A DNA stretch of 48,759 bases from Photobacterium sanguinicancri (GTDB lineage: Bacteria; Pseudomonadota; Gammaproteobacteria; Enterobacterales; Vibrionaceae): NCBI RefSeq assembly GCF_002265265.1, contig NZ_NOIF01000014.1, positions 1-48,759 of the forward strand, in the 5' to 3' direction. This document shows, piece after piece, positions 17,409 through 25,240 of this stretch. The translations under genes and the position numbers were made by a program. Every line of letters begins with the position of its first letter. Position 1 is the first letter of the stretch. The notes below the pieces were generated by a model that saw only the letters and a list, made by a program, of their open reading frames with translations, had not been told where the DNA came from and did not search any database.

Positions 17409-18476
17409 ATGAATACTTTGCTTAGCCGTTCAACCGCATTTTCTGCAACTCTAATTGCAACCAGTTTTTCCGCATCGGTAGCAGCGAAAGACGCAAGCCT
17501 AGACACACTTATTCAAGCAGCCCAAAAAGAAGGCGCTGTGTACAGTGTAGGGATGCCAGACAGTTGGGCTAACTGGAAAGGAACTTGGGCTGATCTCCAA
17601 GCTAACTACGGTTTGAAACACCAAGATACCGATATGAGTTCGGCGCAAGAAATTGCAAAATTTGAAGCTGAGAAAAAAAGTGCAACTGCAGATATCGGTG
17701 ATATCGGTTTTGCCTTCGCTCGTGTAGCAGTTAAAAAAGGCGTGACACAAGCATACAAGCCAACCACATGGGATAGCATTCCTGATTGGGCCAAAGACGA
17801 AGACGGTCATTGGGCGCTGGCTTACACAGGCACGATTTCTTTTATTACCAACAACAACCAAGTAAAGAATGCACCGAAAAGCTGGGATGATTTACTAGAT
17901 GGTGATTACAAGGTCACTGTTGGCAATGTCGGTGTTGCAGCCCAAGCAAACAATGCCATTTTAGCCGCCGCGTTTGCCAAAGGTGGTGACGAATCGAACC
18001 TTAAACCTGCGCTTAAATTCTTCTCTAAGCTAGCAAAGCAAGGCCGTTTATCTTTCACTGATCCTAATATGGCGAACCTTGAAAAAGGCGAAGTTGAAGT
18101 AGCTGTAATGTGGGACTTTAACGCCCTAAATTACCGCGACAAAATCGATCGTGACCGCTTCACTGTCACTATTCCTCAAGATGGTTCGGTCATTTCAGGC
18201 TACACCACCATCATCAACAAGTACGCTCAAAACCCTAACGCCGCAAAACTAGCGCGTGAATATATCTTTAGCGATCAGGGCCAAATTAACCTTGCTGAAG
18301 GTTATGCTCGCCCTATTCGTAGCAATGTCACCCTGCCTAAATCAGTCCAAGATAAGCTGTTATCAAACGACCTTTACACCAATGTACAGCCAGTCACTGA
18401 CTTTAAAGCATGGGAAAAATCAGCACGTAAGCTGCCACGTCAATGGCAAGAAAGTGTTCTTATTCACCAGCAGTAA
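17409..18476 (+). CDS. Periplasmic binding protein of a phosphorus-compound ABC transporter
   Basis: The 355-residue protein has a classical signal peptide (cleavage expected after SASVAA) and an extracellular solute-binding fold of the iron/spermidine/2-aminoethylphosphonate type. Visible blocks include GDIGFAFARVAVKKG, PKSWDDLLDGDYKV and VAVMWDFNALNYRD. The ATG at 17409 has AAGGA eight bases upstream, whereas the ATG at 17400 would overlap it. It opens an operon with two permeases, an ATPase and two hydrolases. The ligand is inferred to be a phosphonate or organophosphate; an iron or polyamine ligand cannot be excluded. Confidence 0.85.
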   Translation: MNTLLSRSTAFSATLIATSFSASVAAKDASLDTLIQAAQKEGAVYSVGMPDSWANWKGTWADLQANYGLKHQDTDMSSAQEIAKFEAEKKSATADIGDIGFAFARVAVKKGVTQAYKPTTWDSIPDWAKDEDGHWALAYTGTISFITNNNQVKNAPKSWDDLLDGDYKVTVGNVGVAAQANNAILAAAFAKGGDESNLKPALKFFSKLAKQGRLSFTDPNMANLEKGEVEVAVMWDFNALNYRDKIDRDRFTVTIPQDGSVISGYTTIINKYAQNPNAAKLAREYIFSDQGQINLAEGYARPIRSNVTLPKSVQDKLLSNDLYTNVQPVTDFKAWEKSARKLPRQWQESVLIHQQ

Positions 18477-18535
18477 TCGTTAAGACTCACTTGAAATAAC
18501 GACGCGATCCAAAGACTGATACAGAGATTATTACG

Positions 18536-19351
18536 ATGAAAAACAAGGTCATTTTAGTTGTGCTTGATGGCCTCAATTACCAAGTAGCCCGTGATTGTAT
18601 GGGCTACTTAAATGGTCTGATTGAGCAGCAACGAGCAACCTTATACCCAATACAATGCGAGCTACCGTCGATGTCTCGCCCACTGTACGAATGTATTTTA
18701 ACGGGTATTCGTCCTGTCGAAAGCGGCATAGTGAACAACGACATTGCACGTTTATCGCATAACGATTCCATTTTCAGTTTGGCGAAATCTCAGGGCAAAG
18801 TCACGGCGGCAGCGGCATACCATTGGGTCAGTGAGCTGTATAACCGTGCGCCTTACAATGCCGTGCGTGATCGCGTTACCCATGACGAAACCATGAATAT
18901 TCAACATGGCTGTTTCTATCACTGGGATCACTACCCAGATGAGGCGTTGTTTTTAGATGCCGAGTATTTACGCCGTACATATAACCCAGATTTTTTGTTG
19001 ATCCACCCGATGAACATTGACGATATCGGCCATAAGTTTGGTTTAGATTCACGACAGTATCGCAACAGTGCGCGTGGTGCAGACATTTACTTATCTAACT
19101 ATATCGAGCAGTGGCTAGCGGATGGTTATCAAGTGATCGTCACCAGTGATCACGGCATGAACAACGATTTATCACACGGTGGTATTTTGCCAGAAGAGCG
19201 TGAAGTGCCCTTCTTTGTGATTGGTGACAAGTTCACCCACCAACAAGACATCACTAAAACCGTAAAACAAACAGAGATCTGCGGCTTGGTTTGCCAACTG
19301 ATGAACCTTGACCACAACAAACCTTATACTCAGGAATTGTTAGCCCTATGA
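18536..19351 (+). CDS. Alkaline-phosphatase-superfamily phosphodiesterase-like hydrolase
   Basis: This compact 271-residue enzyme belongs to the alkaline phosphatase superfamily that includes nucleotide pyrophosphatases and phosphonoacetate hydrolase. Likely metal ligands are D11, the D-x3-H motif in NIDDIGHKFG near 160-168, the DH of TSDHGM near 204-207 and the H of LSHGG. The probable nucleophile is S47 in LPSMSRP, where many relatives have Thr. There is no signal peptide, so it acts in the cytoplasm on imported substrate. Its stop overlaps the next permease start (ATGA). It is shorter than phosphonoacetate hydrolases (about 400 residues), so the substrate is open. Confidence 0.82.
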   Translation: MKNKVILVVLDGLNYQVARDCMGYLNGLIEQQRATLYPIQCELPSMSRPLYECILTGIRPVESGIVNNDIARLSHNDSIFSLAKSQGKVTAAAAYHWVSELYNRAPYNAVRDRVTHDETMNIQHGCFYHWDHYPDEALFLDAEYLRRTYNPDFLLIHPMNIDDIGHKFGLDSRQYRNSARGADIYLSNYIEQWLADGYQVIVTSDHGMNNDLSHGGILPEEREVPFFVIGDKFTHQQDITKTVKQTEICGLVCQLMNLDHNKPYTQELLAL

Positions 19352-20238
19352 GTAGCTCGACTCTGACGCAGGCATCCCCTGCGTCTTCTTCACGCATTAA
19401 AAGTCGATTGAGCAAATTAAAGCCCGCGCTTTGGCTGGCGCCTTTTGCGGTGTTCTTCTACCTTTTTCAGCTCGCCCCAATGATCTGGGTGCTAGTAAAC
19501 AGCTTTATTTACGACGATGAATTTGCACTTGATAACTATAGCGAGATATTTGATTCTGCTTTCATGATGCAAGCATTCAGCAACAGTTTATGGTTATCCA
19601 TATGGTCGAGCATTATTGGCCTCGCGATCGCAACGCTGCTGGTTTCATCGCTGCGCCGAGTAGATTCTAAAATCCGCGATGGTGTGGTTGCTTTCACTAA
19701 CATGAGCAGTAACTTTTCTGGCGTACCTCTCGCCTTCGCCTTCATCATTATTTTAGGAACCAATGGCGCTATCACTCTGCTGCTAAGACAGTACGGCTTA
19801 TTAGGCGATTTTGATTTATATGGCAAATGGGGCTTATTGATTCTGTATATCTACTTTCAGATTCCATTGGCAGTGTTACTGCTCTACCCAGCTTTTGATG
19901 CCCTAAACGATGATTGGCAAGCGGCAGCTGCACTGTTAGGTGCAAAAACCTGGCATTACTGGCTAAAGATTGCCTTACCTGTTCTGTCACCAGCCCTGTT
20001 TGGCACCTTAATTATTTTGATTGCCAACGCCATTGGCGCGTATGCCAGTGTGTTCGCTCTGACATCAGGCAACTACAACATCATTACCGTTCGTATTGCG
20101 AGCTTGGTATCAGGGGATTTATTCCTTGAGCCTAACCTCGCTGCCGCTATCTCAGTCATCCTTATGGCAATGCTGGCTTTCATCACCGTTGTTAACCAGT
20201 GGCTTATCGCCAAAAGCTACGCAGGGAAGAAAAACTAA
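19348..20238 (+). CDS. ABC transporter permease, first subunit
   Basis: A 296-residue inner-membrane protein with about six hydrophobic segments and the binding-protein-dependent permease loop, seen as DDWQAAAALLGAKTWHYWLKIALP. It pairs with the next permease to form the channel that takes substrate from the binding protein. Start and stop overlap the neighbouring genes (ATGA and TAATG), so the subunits are coupled. It resembles permeases of the 2-aminoethylphosphonate and iron(III)/spermidine groups. Confidence 0.9.
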   Translation: MSSSTLTQASPASSSRIKSRLSKLKPALWLAPFAVFFYLFQLAPMIWVLVNSFIYDDEFALDNYSEIFDSAFMMQAFSNSLWLSIWSSIIGLAIATLLVSSLRRVDSKIRDGVVAFTNMSSNFSGVPLAFAFIIILGTNGAITLLLRQYGLLGDFDLYGKWGLLILYIYFQIPLAVLLLYPAFDALNDDWQAAAALLGAKTWHYWLKIALPVLSPALFGTLIILIANAIGAYASVFALTSGNYNIITVRIASLVSGDLFLEPNLAAAISVILMAMLAFITVVNQWLIAKSYAGKKN

Positions 20239-21026
20239 TGCAAAACCTGAATACAGCTTTCCACAAAACCGTGGTGTACTCGATTGTCAGCATCATGCTC
20301 ATTCCCATATTAGCGACGTTTGTCTATTCAATCTCTTCGCGCTGGGGAGCAACGGTATTACCCGATGGTTTTACCTTTGATTGGTATATTAACTTACTGA
20401 CTGATAGCCGTTTTCTTGATGCCTTTGGCCGCTCGCTGTTTATCTGTATTGCAGCACTAACGCTAAGCGTAATCTTGATTCTTCCCACGATTTTTGTGGT
20501 GTTCTATTACTTTCCTAAGCTTCACAAAGTCATGAATATGCTGATTTTGTTACCTTTCGCAGTACCGCCTGTGGTGTCGTCTGTTGGTTTGCTTCAGCTA
20601 TACGCCGACAGTGAAATTGCACTCATCGGCACGCCTTGGATTTTGATTGGCACCTATTTCACCATTGCGTTGCCTTTTATGTACCGCGCCATTGCCAATA
20701 GTTTTGATGCTATCAATCTGCAAGATTTGATGGATGCCGCACACCTGCTGGGAGCAAGCACATCGAAAGCCTTCTTACTGATTATTTTACCTAACTTAAA
20801 AAAAGGCTTAATGGCATCGCTGTTCTTGTCTTTCTCTTTCTTACTGGGTGAGTTTGTTTTCGCCAATATTTTGGTCGGCACCCGCTACGAAACCCTGCAA
20901 ATGTATTTATACAACATGCGTAACACCAGTGGCCACTTTACATCTGCACTGGTGATGACCTACTTCCTATTTATTTTTGTACTGACTTGGCTGGCAAGTC
21001 GTTTCAGCCGAGGAGCAAACTCATGA
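20238..21026 (+). CDS. ABC transporter permease, second subunit
   Basis: A 262-residue inner-membrane protein with about six transmembrane helices and the EAA-type loop at LMDAAHLLGASTSKAFLLIILPNLKKG (the loop that contacts the ATPase). The ATG shares one base with the stop of the first permease; an earlier frame start at 20199 would lie well inside that gene. The end overlaps the ATPase start by four bases. Confidence 0.9.
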   Translation: MQNLNTAFHKTVVYSIVSIMLIPILATFVYSISSRWGATVLPDGFTFDWYINLLTDSRFLDAFGRSLFICIAALTLSVILILPTIFVVFYYFPKLHKVMNMLILLPFAVPPVVSSVGLLQLYADSEIALIGTPWILIGTYFTIALPFMYRAIANSFDAINLQDLMDAAHLLGASTSKAFLLIILPNLKKGLMASLFLSFSFLLGEFVFANILVGTRYETLQMYLYNMRNTSGHFTSALVMTYFLFIFVLTWLASRFSRGANS

Positions 21027-22042
21027 GTTATGTAACTGCGAAAAACCTAACCAAACGTTTTGGTGATAACACTGTCTTTGAAAATGTCGATTTCACCATA
21101 GAAAAAGGGGAATTCATCACCTTACTTGGCCCGAGTGGTTGTGGTAAATCGACACTTTTACGTAGCCTGACAGGGTTAGACCCACTCAATGGTGGTGCAA
21201 TATGGGTTAACGGTGAAAACATCACTCAACAAACCCCACAGCAACGCGGCATTGGCATGGTATTTCAATCGTACGCGCTTTTTCCCAATATGACGGTCGA
21301 AGAAAACATCGCGTTTGGCCTTAAAATGAAAAAGATGGCGAGTAGCGATATCCAACGTGAAGTCGCTAAAGTTATTGGTTTGGTTGAGCTTGGTGGCCGT
21401 GAAAAGCGCTATCCACACCAGCTTTCAGGCGGTCAGCGCCAGCGGGTGGCATTAGCACGAGCCTTGGTTGTTAAGCCTCGAATTCTATTATTAGATGAGC
21501 CGCTTTCAGCGCTGGATGCTAAGATCCGCAAGCATTTGCGCCAACAGATCCGTGACATTCAAAAAGAGATGGATCTTACGACTATCTTTGTAACCCACGA
21601 TCAAGAAGAAGCCATGATCATGTCGGATCGGATCTTCTTAATGGACAAAGGGAAAATCGTTCAAGCAGGATCGCCAGAAGAGATCTACACCCAACCTGCC
21701 AACGAGTTTGTAGCTGGATTCATGGGTCACTACAACTTGGTTAATGCCGACAAAGCCAAACAACTCTTTGATATCGAGACGAGCTGGAAAGTGGCTATCC
21801 GACCGGAATCTATCTACGTAAAAGAGGCTGGCCGCCAATACGGTGATCATATATCTGCACCACAAACAGGCACCATTAAAAACCACCAACTACTGGGTAA
21901 CGTCATTCGATACCAAGTTGATGTCGATGATTGTGAACTCACCGTTGATTTACTTAACCGTTCATCAGAAAGATTGCTCGCAGCTGGCAGTCAATTAGAG
22001 CTATTGTTTAACCTTAACGAAATTCAACCTGTGAGCGCGTAG
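21023..22042 (+). CDS. ABC transporter ATP-binding protein
   Basis: The 339-residue ATPase shows Walker A GPSGCGKST near residue 40, the Q-loop in VFQSYALFPNMT, signature LSGGQRQR, Walker B RILLLDEPLSA and the switch histidine in FVTHDQEEA. A C-terminal TOBE-like domain of about 100 residues marks it as a PotA/FbpC/PhnT-type subunit. The start at 21023 follows AGGAG and overlaps the second permease. It powers the transporter formed with the two preceding proteins. Confidence 0.93.
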   Translation: MSYVTAKNLTKRFGDNTVFENVDFTIEKGEFITLLGPSGCGKSTLLRSLTGLDPLNGGAIWVNGENITQQTPQQRGIGMVFQSYALFPNMTVEENIAFGLKMKKMASSDIQREVAKVIGLVELGGREKRYPHQLSGGQRQRVALARALVVKPRILLLDEPLSALDAKIRKHLRQQIRDIQKEMDLTTIFVTHDQEEAMIMSDRIFLMDKGKIVQAGSPEEIYTQPANEFVAGFMGHYNLVNADKAKQLFDIETSWKVAIRPESIYVKEAGRQYGDHISAPQTGTIKNHQLLGNVIRYQVDVDDCELTVDLLNRSSERLLAAGSQLELLFNLNEIQPVSA

Positions 22043-22043
22043 C

Positions 22044-22703
22044 ATGTCGACCCCTTTGTATGTTTTTGATATGGATGAAACCCTGATCAACGCTGATTGC
22101 GCGATGATCTGGAATGAATTTTTAGTTGAGAAAGGTATTGCGGCTGATGCAGGCTTTATCGCAGAAGATCAGCGATTAATGGGCTTATACGCTAACGGGA
22201 AGTTAGATATGGAGGATTACCTCAACTTCTCGATGGCTCCCCTTGCCGACATGCCTAAAGCAGACGTTGATGCGCTAGTAGCAGAGTGTGTGGAGTCACA
22301 TATTTTAGCCCAGCAGTTTAATCAGTCTAAAACACTGATAGCACAATTGCAGCGTGACAATATCGATATGGTGATCATCTCTGCATCGGTCACCTTCTTA
22401 GTGCAAGCCGTCGGCCGCCGCTTGGGAATACCCGTTGCGTTAGGGATTGATTTAGTCGAATCGAATAATTGCTATACCAGCCAAATTTCAGGCGTGCCAA
22501 GTTATCGTGAAGGCAAGGTAACGCGCCTTAATCAATGGCTTACCGCGCAAGAAAAAGACTACAGCGAAGTGCATTTTTTTACTGATTCAATCAACGATCT
22601 GGCTTTGTGTGAACACGCTGACTTTGCTTATTTGGTTAACCCTTGCCCTCGCCTTCGAGCGCATGCCAATCAACCAAACTGGACAATATTAAGCTGGGAT
22701 TGA
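22044..22703 (+). CDS. HAD-IB phosphatase (SerB-like)
   Basis: This 219-residue haloacid-dehalogenase hydrolase has motif I FDMDETLINAD (D9 nucleophile, D11 acid/base), motif II IISAS, a lysine in REGKVTRL and motif IV FFTDSINDLAL. It resembles phosphoserine phosphatase-type HAD-IB enzymes, with a helical cap between motifs I and II. One base separates it from the ATPase gene, so it belongs to the operon. A phosphodiesterase-like enzyme followed by a monoester phosphatase would release phosphate from an imported diester; this pathway is inferred. A terminator follows. Confidence 0.88.
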   Translation: MSTPLYVFDMDETLINADCAMIWNEFLVEKGIAADAGFIAEDQRLMGLYANGKLDMEDYLNFSMAPLADMPKADVDALVAECVESHILAQQFNQSKTLIAQLQRDNIDMVIISASVTFLVQAVGRRLGIPVALGIDLVESNNCYTSQISGVPSYREGKVTRLNQWLTAQEKDYSEVHFFTDSINDLALCEHADFAYLVNPCPRLRAHANQPNWTILSWD

Positions 22704-22742
22704 TTGCAACTGCTTAACTAAAAGCCGTCAACTAGAGACATT

Positions 22743-22770
22743 AAAAAAGCAGCCACTCGGCTGCTTTTTT
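22743..22770. terminator. Bidirectional terminator between the HAD gene and mlc
   Basis: A 6-bp GC stem (GCAGCC 22749-22754 with GGCTGC 22759-22764), loop ACTC, is flanked by six As and six Ts, so it can act on both strands. Confidence 0.9.
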
Positions 22771-22825
22771 ATTTCAAGTTAGTTTATAGCGCGGGTTCAA
22801 CTGCTAGACCTAGCAAACGAAGCTT

Positions 22826-24043
22826 TCATCCTTCGTTGATCAACTTCATTAATAAGTGACCATCATAAAGCGCCTGTTTTACCAAAGCTGCACCCGGCAT
22901 GGTTGCTTGAGTGTAAAAACAGCTTTCATCAATCTCTAAATCTTTATTGTAAACCGGCAATGATTGCGTACGGATACATTCCATAATGGCAGGATAAAGA
23001 ATTTTCTTGGCATGATTTAACTCGCCACCAATCAAGATCTTCTCTGGATTAAATAAGTTGACCATAATCGCAATAGCTTGCCCAAGGTGATGACCTAATT
23101 CGATAATCACTTGGCGTGCTAAAGTATCATTGTCTAATGCCGCATCACAGATACTTTCAATCGTTACCTTACGACCATGAAGTGAAGACGGGTGACCTTC
23201 TCGTAACCGTGTTTCAACTTGTTCAAGTATCGCAGGCAGACTGGCAACCGTTTCAAGGCAACCATGGTTACCACAGAAGCATCGCTTACCATAAGGTTTG
23301 ATTTGAATATGACCCAATTCACCTACGTTACCAATACGACCTTGTAGCACGGTGTTATCAAGCACAATACCCGCACCCACACCATGATGAACCGACACCA
23401 AGATTGAATTAGCAACACCACGTGAATTACCAAACAGCTTTTCCGCCAACGTCCATGAACGTGTGTCGTTGCCGATAAAGACAGGTAAACCTGTTTCTTC
23501 ATGAAGTGCTGGCCCCAGGGCCAAGTTCTCAACATTATAGTGCGGCATTTGTACAACCACACCATCGTGCGCATTCACAACACCCGGCAATGACACTGCA
23601 ATCGCCGTAATGCGATCAACTTCATTCACATGGTTGGCAAAAAAGGTATTGATCTCTTCCAGCAGCTTACTAAGCACATCATCTTGTTCGAGTTCATCAA
23701 TATTCTGGCGTTCTTCCACCAAAATATCGCCGCCTAACTCGTGCAAGGCGATGGTTAAGTAACCTCGCCCCAAGCGCAATGACATGAATTGCCAGCCTTC
23801 ATTGGCGGGCACTAAGCCAATCGCAGGGCGACCTCGACTTGTTGATTCCTGATACGGGGTTTCTTTGATAAGATGCGCATCAATTAATTCACGGGTTATT
23901 TTGGTAATACTGGCTGGTGCTAACTGACTTCGCTTTGATAATTCGATGCGAGAGATAGGCCCAAACTGGTCAATGAGTTTATAGACGCTGCCGGCATTGT
24001 TTCGTTTTATATGATCGATATGTCCAGGCTGAGCGACATACAT
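22826..24043 (-). CDS. mlc: ROK-family sugar-PTS repressor Mlc
   Basis: Mlc represses glucose PTS genes and is titrated by dephosphorylated EIICB-Glc at the membrane. The 405-residue protein closely follows E. coli Mlc (406): N-terminal AQPGHIDHIKRNNAGSVY, helix-turn-helix in LAPASITKITRELIDAHLI, ROK sugar-kinase-like core, zinc motif CFCGNHGCLE and a C-terminal amphipathic end (YDGHLLMKL). AGGAG eight bases upstream of the ATG at 24043 fixes the start; an upstream ATG at 24115 adds an unrelated stretch. An operator-like repeat lies just upstream. Confidence 0.93.
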   Translation of the reverse strand: MYVAQPGHIDHIKRNNAGSVYKLIDQFGPISRIELSKRSQLAPASITKITRELIDAHLIKETPYQESTSRGRPAIGLVPANEGWQFMSLRLGRGYLTIALHELGGDILVEERQNIDELEQDDVLSKLLEEINTFFANHVNEVDRITAIAVSLPGVVNAHDGVVVQMPHYNVENLALGPALHEETGLPVFIGNDTRSWTLAEKLFGNSRGVANSILVSVHHGVGAGIVLDNTVLQGRIGNVGELGHIQIKPYGKRCFCGNHGCLETVASLPAILEQVETRLREGHPSSLHGRKVTIESICDAALDNDTLARQVIIELGHHLGQAIAIMVNLFNPEKILIGGELNHAKKILYPAIMECIRTQSLPVYNKDLEIDESCFYTQATMPGAALVKQALYDGHLLMKLINEG

Positions 24044-24086
24044 TGCCAATACTCCTGATAAGAAAAAAACGTACAGGTGAATTTTT

Positions 24087-24102
24087 TTACTTTGCGAAGT
24101 AA
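24087..24102. promoter_or_regulatory. Operator-like inverted repeat upstream of mlc
   Basis: TTACTT-TGCG-AAGTAA is a perfect 6-bp inverted repeat 44 bases upstream of the mlc start, in T/A-rich flanks. It resembles the AT-rich palindromes bound by Mlc and NagC, so autoregulation is plausible. Confidence 0.35.
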
Positions 24103-24261
24103 TTGTGAAGTTCAATCTTCCCAGTACGTGATACTCATCACGATGAATTACAAATTAGCGCATTATTCCGGCTCTTGATAACGGTAAAAGGCATGCTACT
24201 AAGCAATATTTTGCGTAATTTTTTCGTTGAATGAAATTAGCATTCTCCACTGAGGTTTACG

Positions 24262-24930
24262 GTGTACAAATTAAACGAAGTCTTTGAAACAATTCAAGGT
24301 GAAGGTGTTTTCACTGGAGTTCCTGCCATTTTTGTTCGATTACAGGTATGTCCTGTTGGTTGCTCTTGGTGCGATACCAAACAAACTTGGAGTGCAGAGC
24401 CAAGCGATTTTACTGACCTTGATACCATCATGGCGAAAAAAGAAGACTCACCATTATGGACAGAACTCGACGCAAATGGCGTTGTACAGTTACTGATTGA
24501 CCAAGGCTACACCGCAAGACACGTTGTGATTACAGGTGGCGAACCTTGCATCTATGATTTACTGCCGCTGACGCAAGCGTTAGAAAGTGCGGGATTTCAG
24601 TGTCAAATTGAAACCAGTGGTACATCTGAAGTATTAACGACAGAAGCCACCTGGGTGACGGTTTCACCTAAAATTAATATGAAAGCCAAGTTACCTGTAC
24701 TTGCAAGTGCCCTAGAACGCGCTAACGAAATCAAACACCCAGTCGGCACGCAAAAAGACATCGACCAACTAAATGCATTGATCGAAGGCAAAGCATTACG
24801 CAGCGATGTGACTATTGCCCTTCAGCCTATCAGCCAAAAACCACGTGCCACCGATCTGTGTATTGAAACCTGTGTGAAACGCAACTGGCGCTTATCGATT
24901 CAAACACACAAATATCTCGCGATTGCATAA
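24262..24930 (+). CDS. queE: 7-carboxy-7-deazaguanine synthase
   Basis: QueE is a radical-SAM enzyme that contracts 6-carboxytetrahydropterin to 7-carboxy-7-deazaguanine on the queuosine pathway. The 222-residue protein has FETIQGEG, the cluster motif C30-x3-C34-x2-C37, VVITGGEPCIYDLLPLT and the C-terminal IALQPISQ and THKYL blocks, all close to E. coli QueE. One change is V29 where E. coli has Gly before the first cysteine. The start is GTG with GAGG upstream. It is divergent from mlc, and no other queuosine gene is in the window. Confidence 0.95.
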   Translation: MYKLNEVFETIQGEGVFTGVPAIFVRLQVCPVGCSWCDTKQTWSAEPSDFTDLDTIMAKKEDSPLWTELDANGVVQLLIDQGYTARHVVITGGEPCIYDLLPLTQALESAGFQCQIETSGTSEVLTTEATWVTVSPKINMKAKLPVLASALERANEIKHPVGTQKDIDQLNALIEGKALRSDVTIALQPISQKPRATDLCIETCVKRNWRLSIQTHKYLAIA

Positions 24931-25240
24931 GGTAACCTTCGCTCAATCTCAATAAGAGTGACGTGATTTAAGTTCAGTGCATACTTTATTGCACTGAGCT
25001 TTATTTTGCTGACTCCTCTTCTTTACTGTACAACCTTTTTACACATTCTTATTTTTTAGACCTCAGCACCATCTTCAAGATCGGTCGCATAGTTTCACAC
25101 AAGCCCCCTCTTGGCCTTTCTATACTCACCCAAAATAGATCGACATTTCTCGCGCTAACTAAACTATTCATGATGAGAAATGCGTTCAAGCATAACCTTC
25201 GTGCAGTTGCACGATTTACCGTTTTAACAGGGGAGTTGCT
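24931..25240 (+). other. Intergenic region between queE and the lipoprotein gene
   Basis: The 310 bases hold no gene. A perfect 8-bp hairpin, TCAGTGCA (24974-24981) with TGCACTGA (24990-24997), followed by a T-rich stretch, is the likely queE terminator. The rest should contain the lipoprotein promoter, which I could not place. Confidence 0.55.

Noticed and set aside
22802-22838. Small inverted repeats (TGCTAG-AC-CTAGCA and AACGAAG/CTTCGTT) at the mlc end
   Set aside because: They lie next to and partly inside the mlc C-terminal codons, beside a clear bidirectional terminator; no separate role can be supported.
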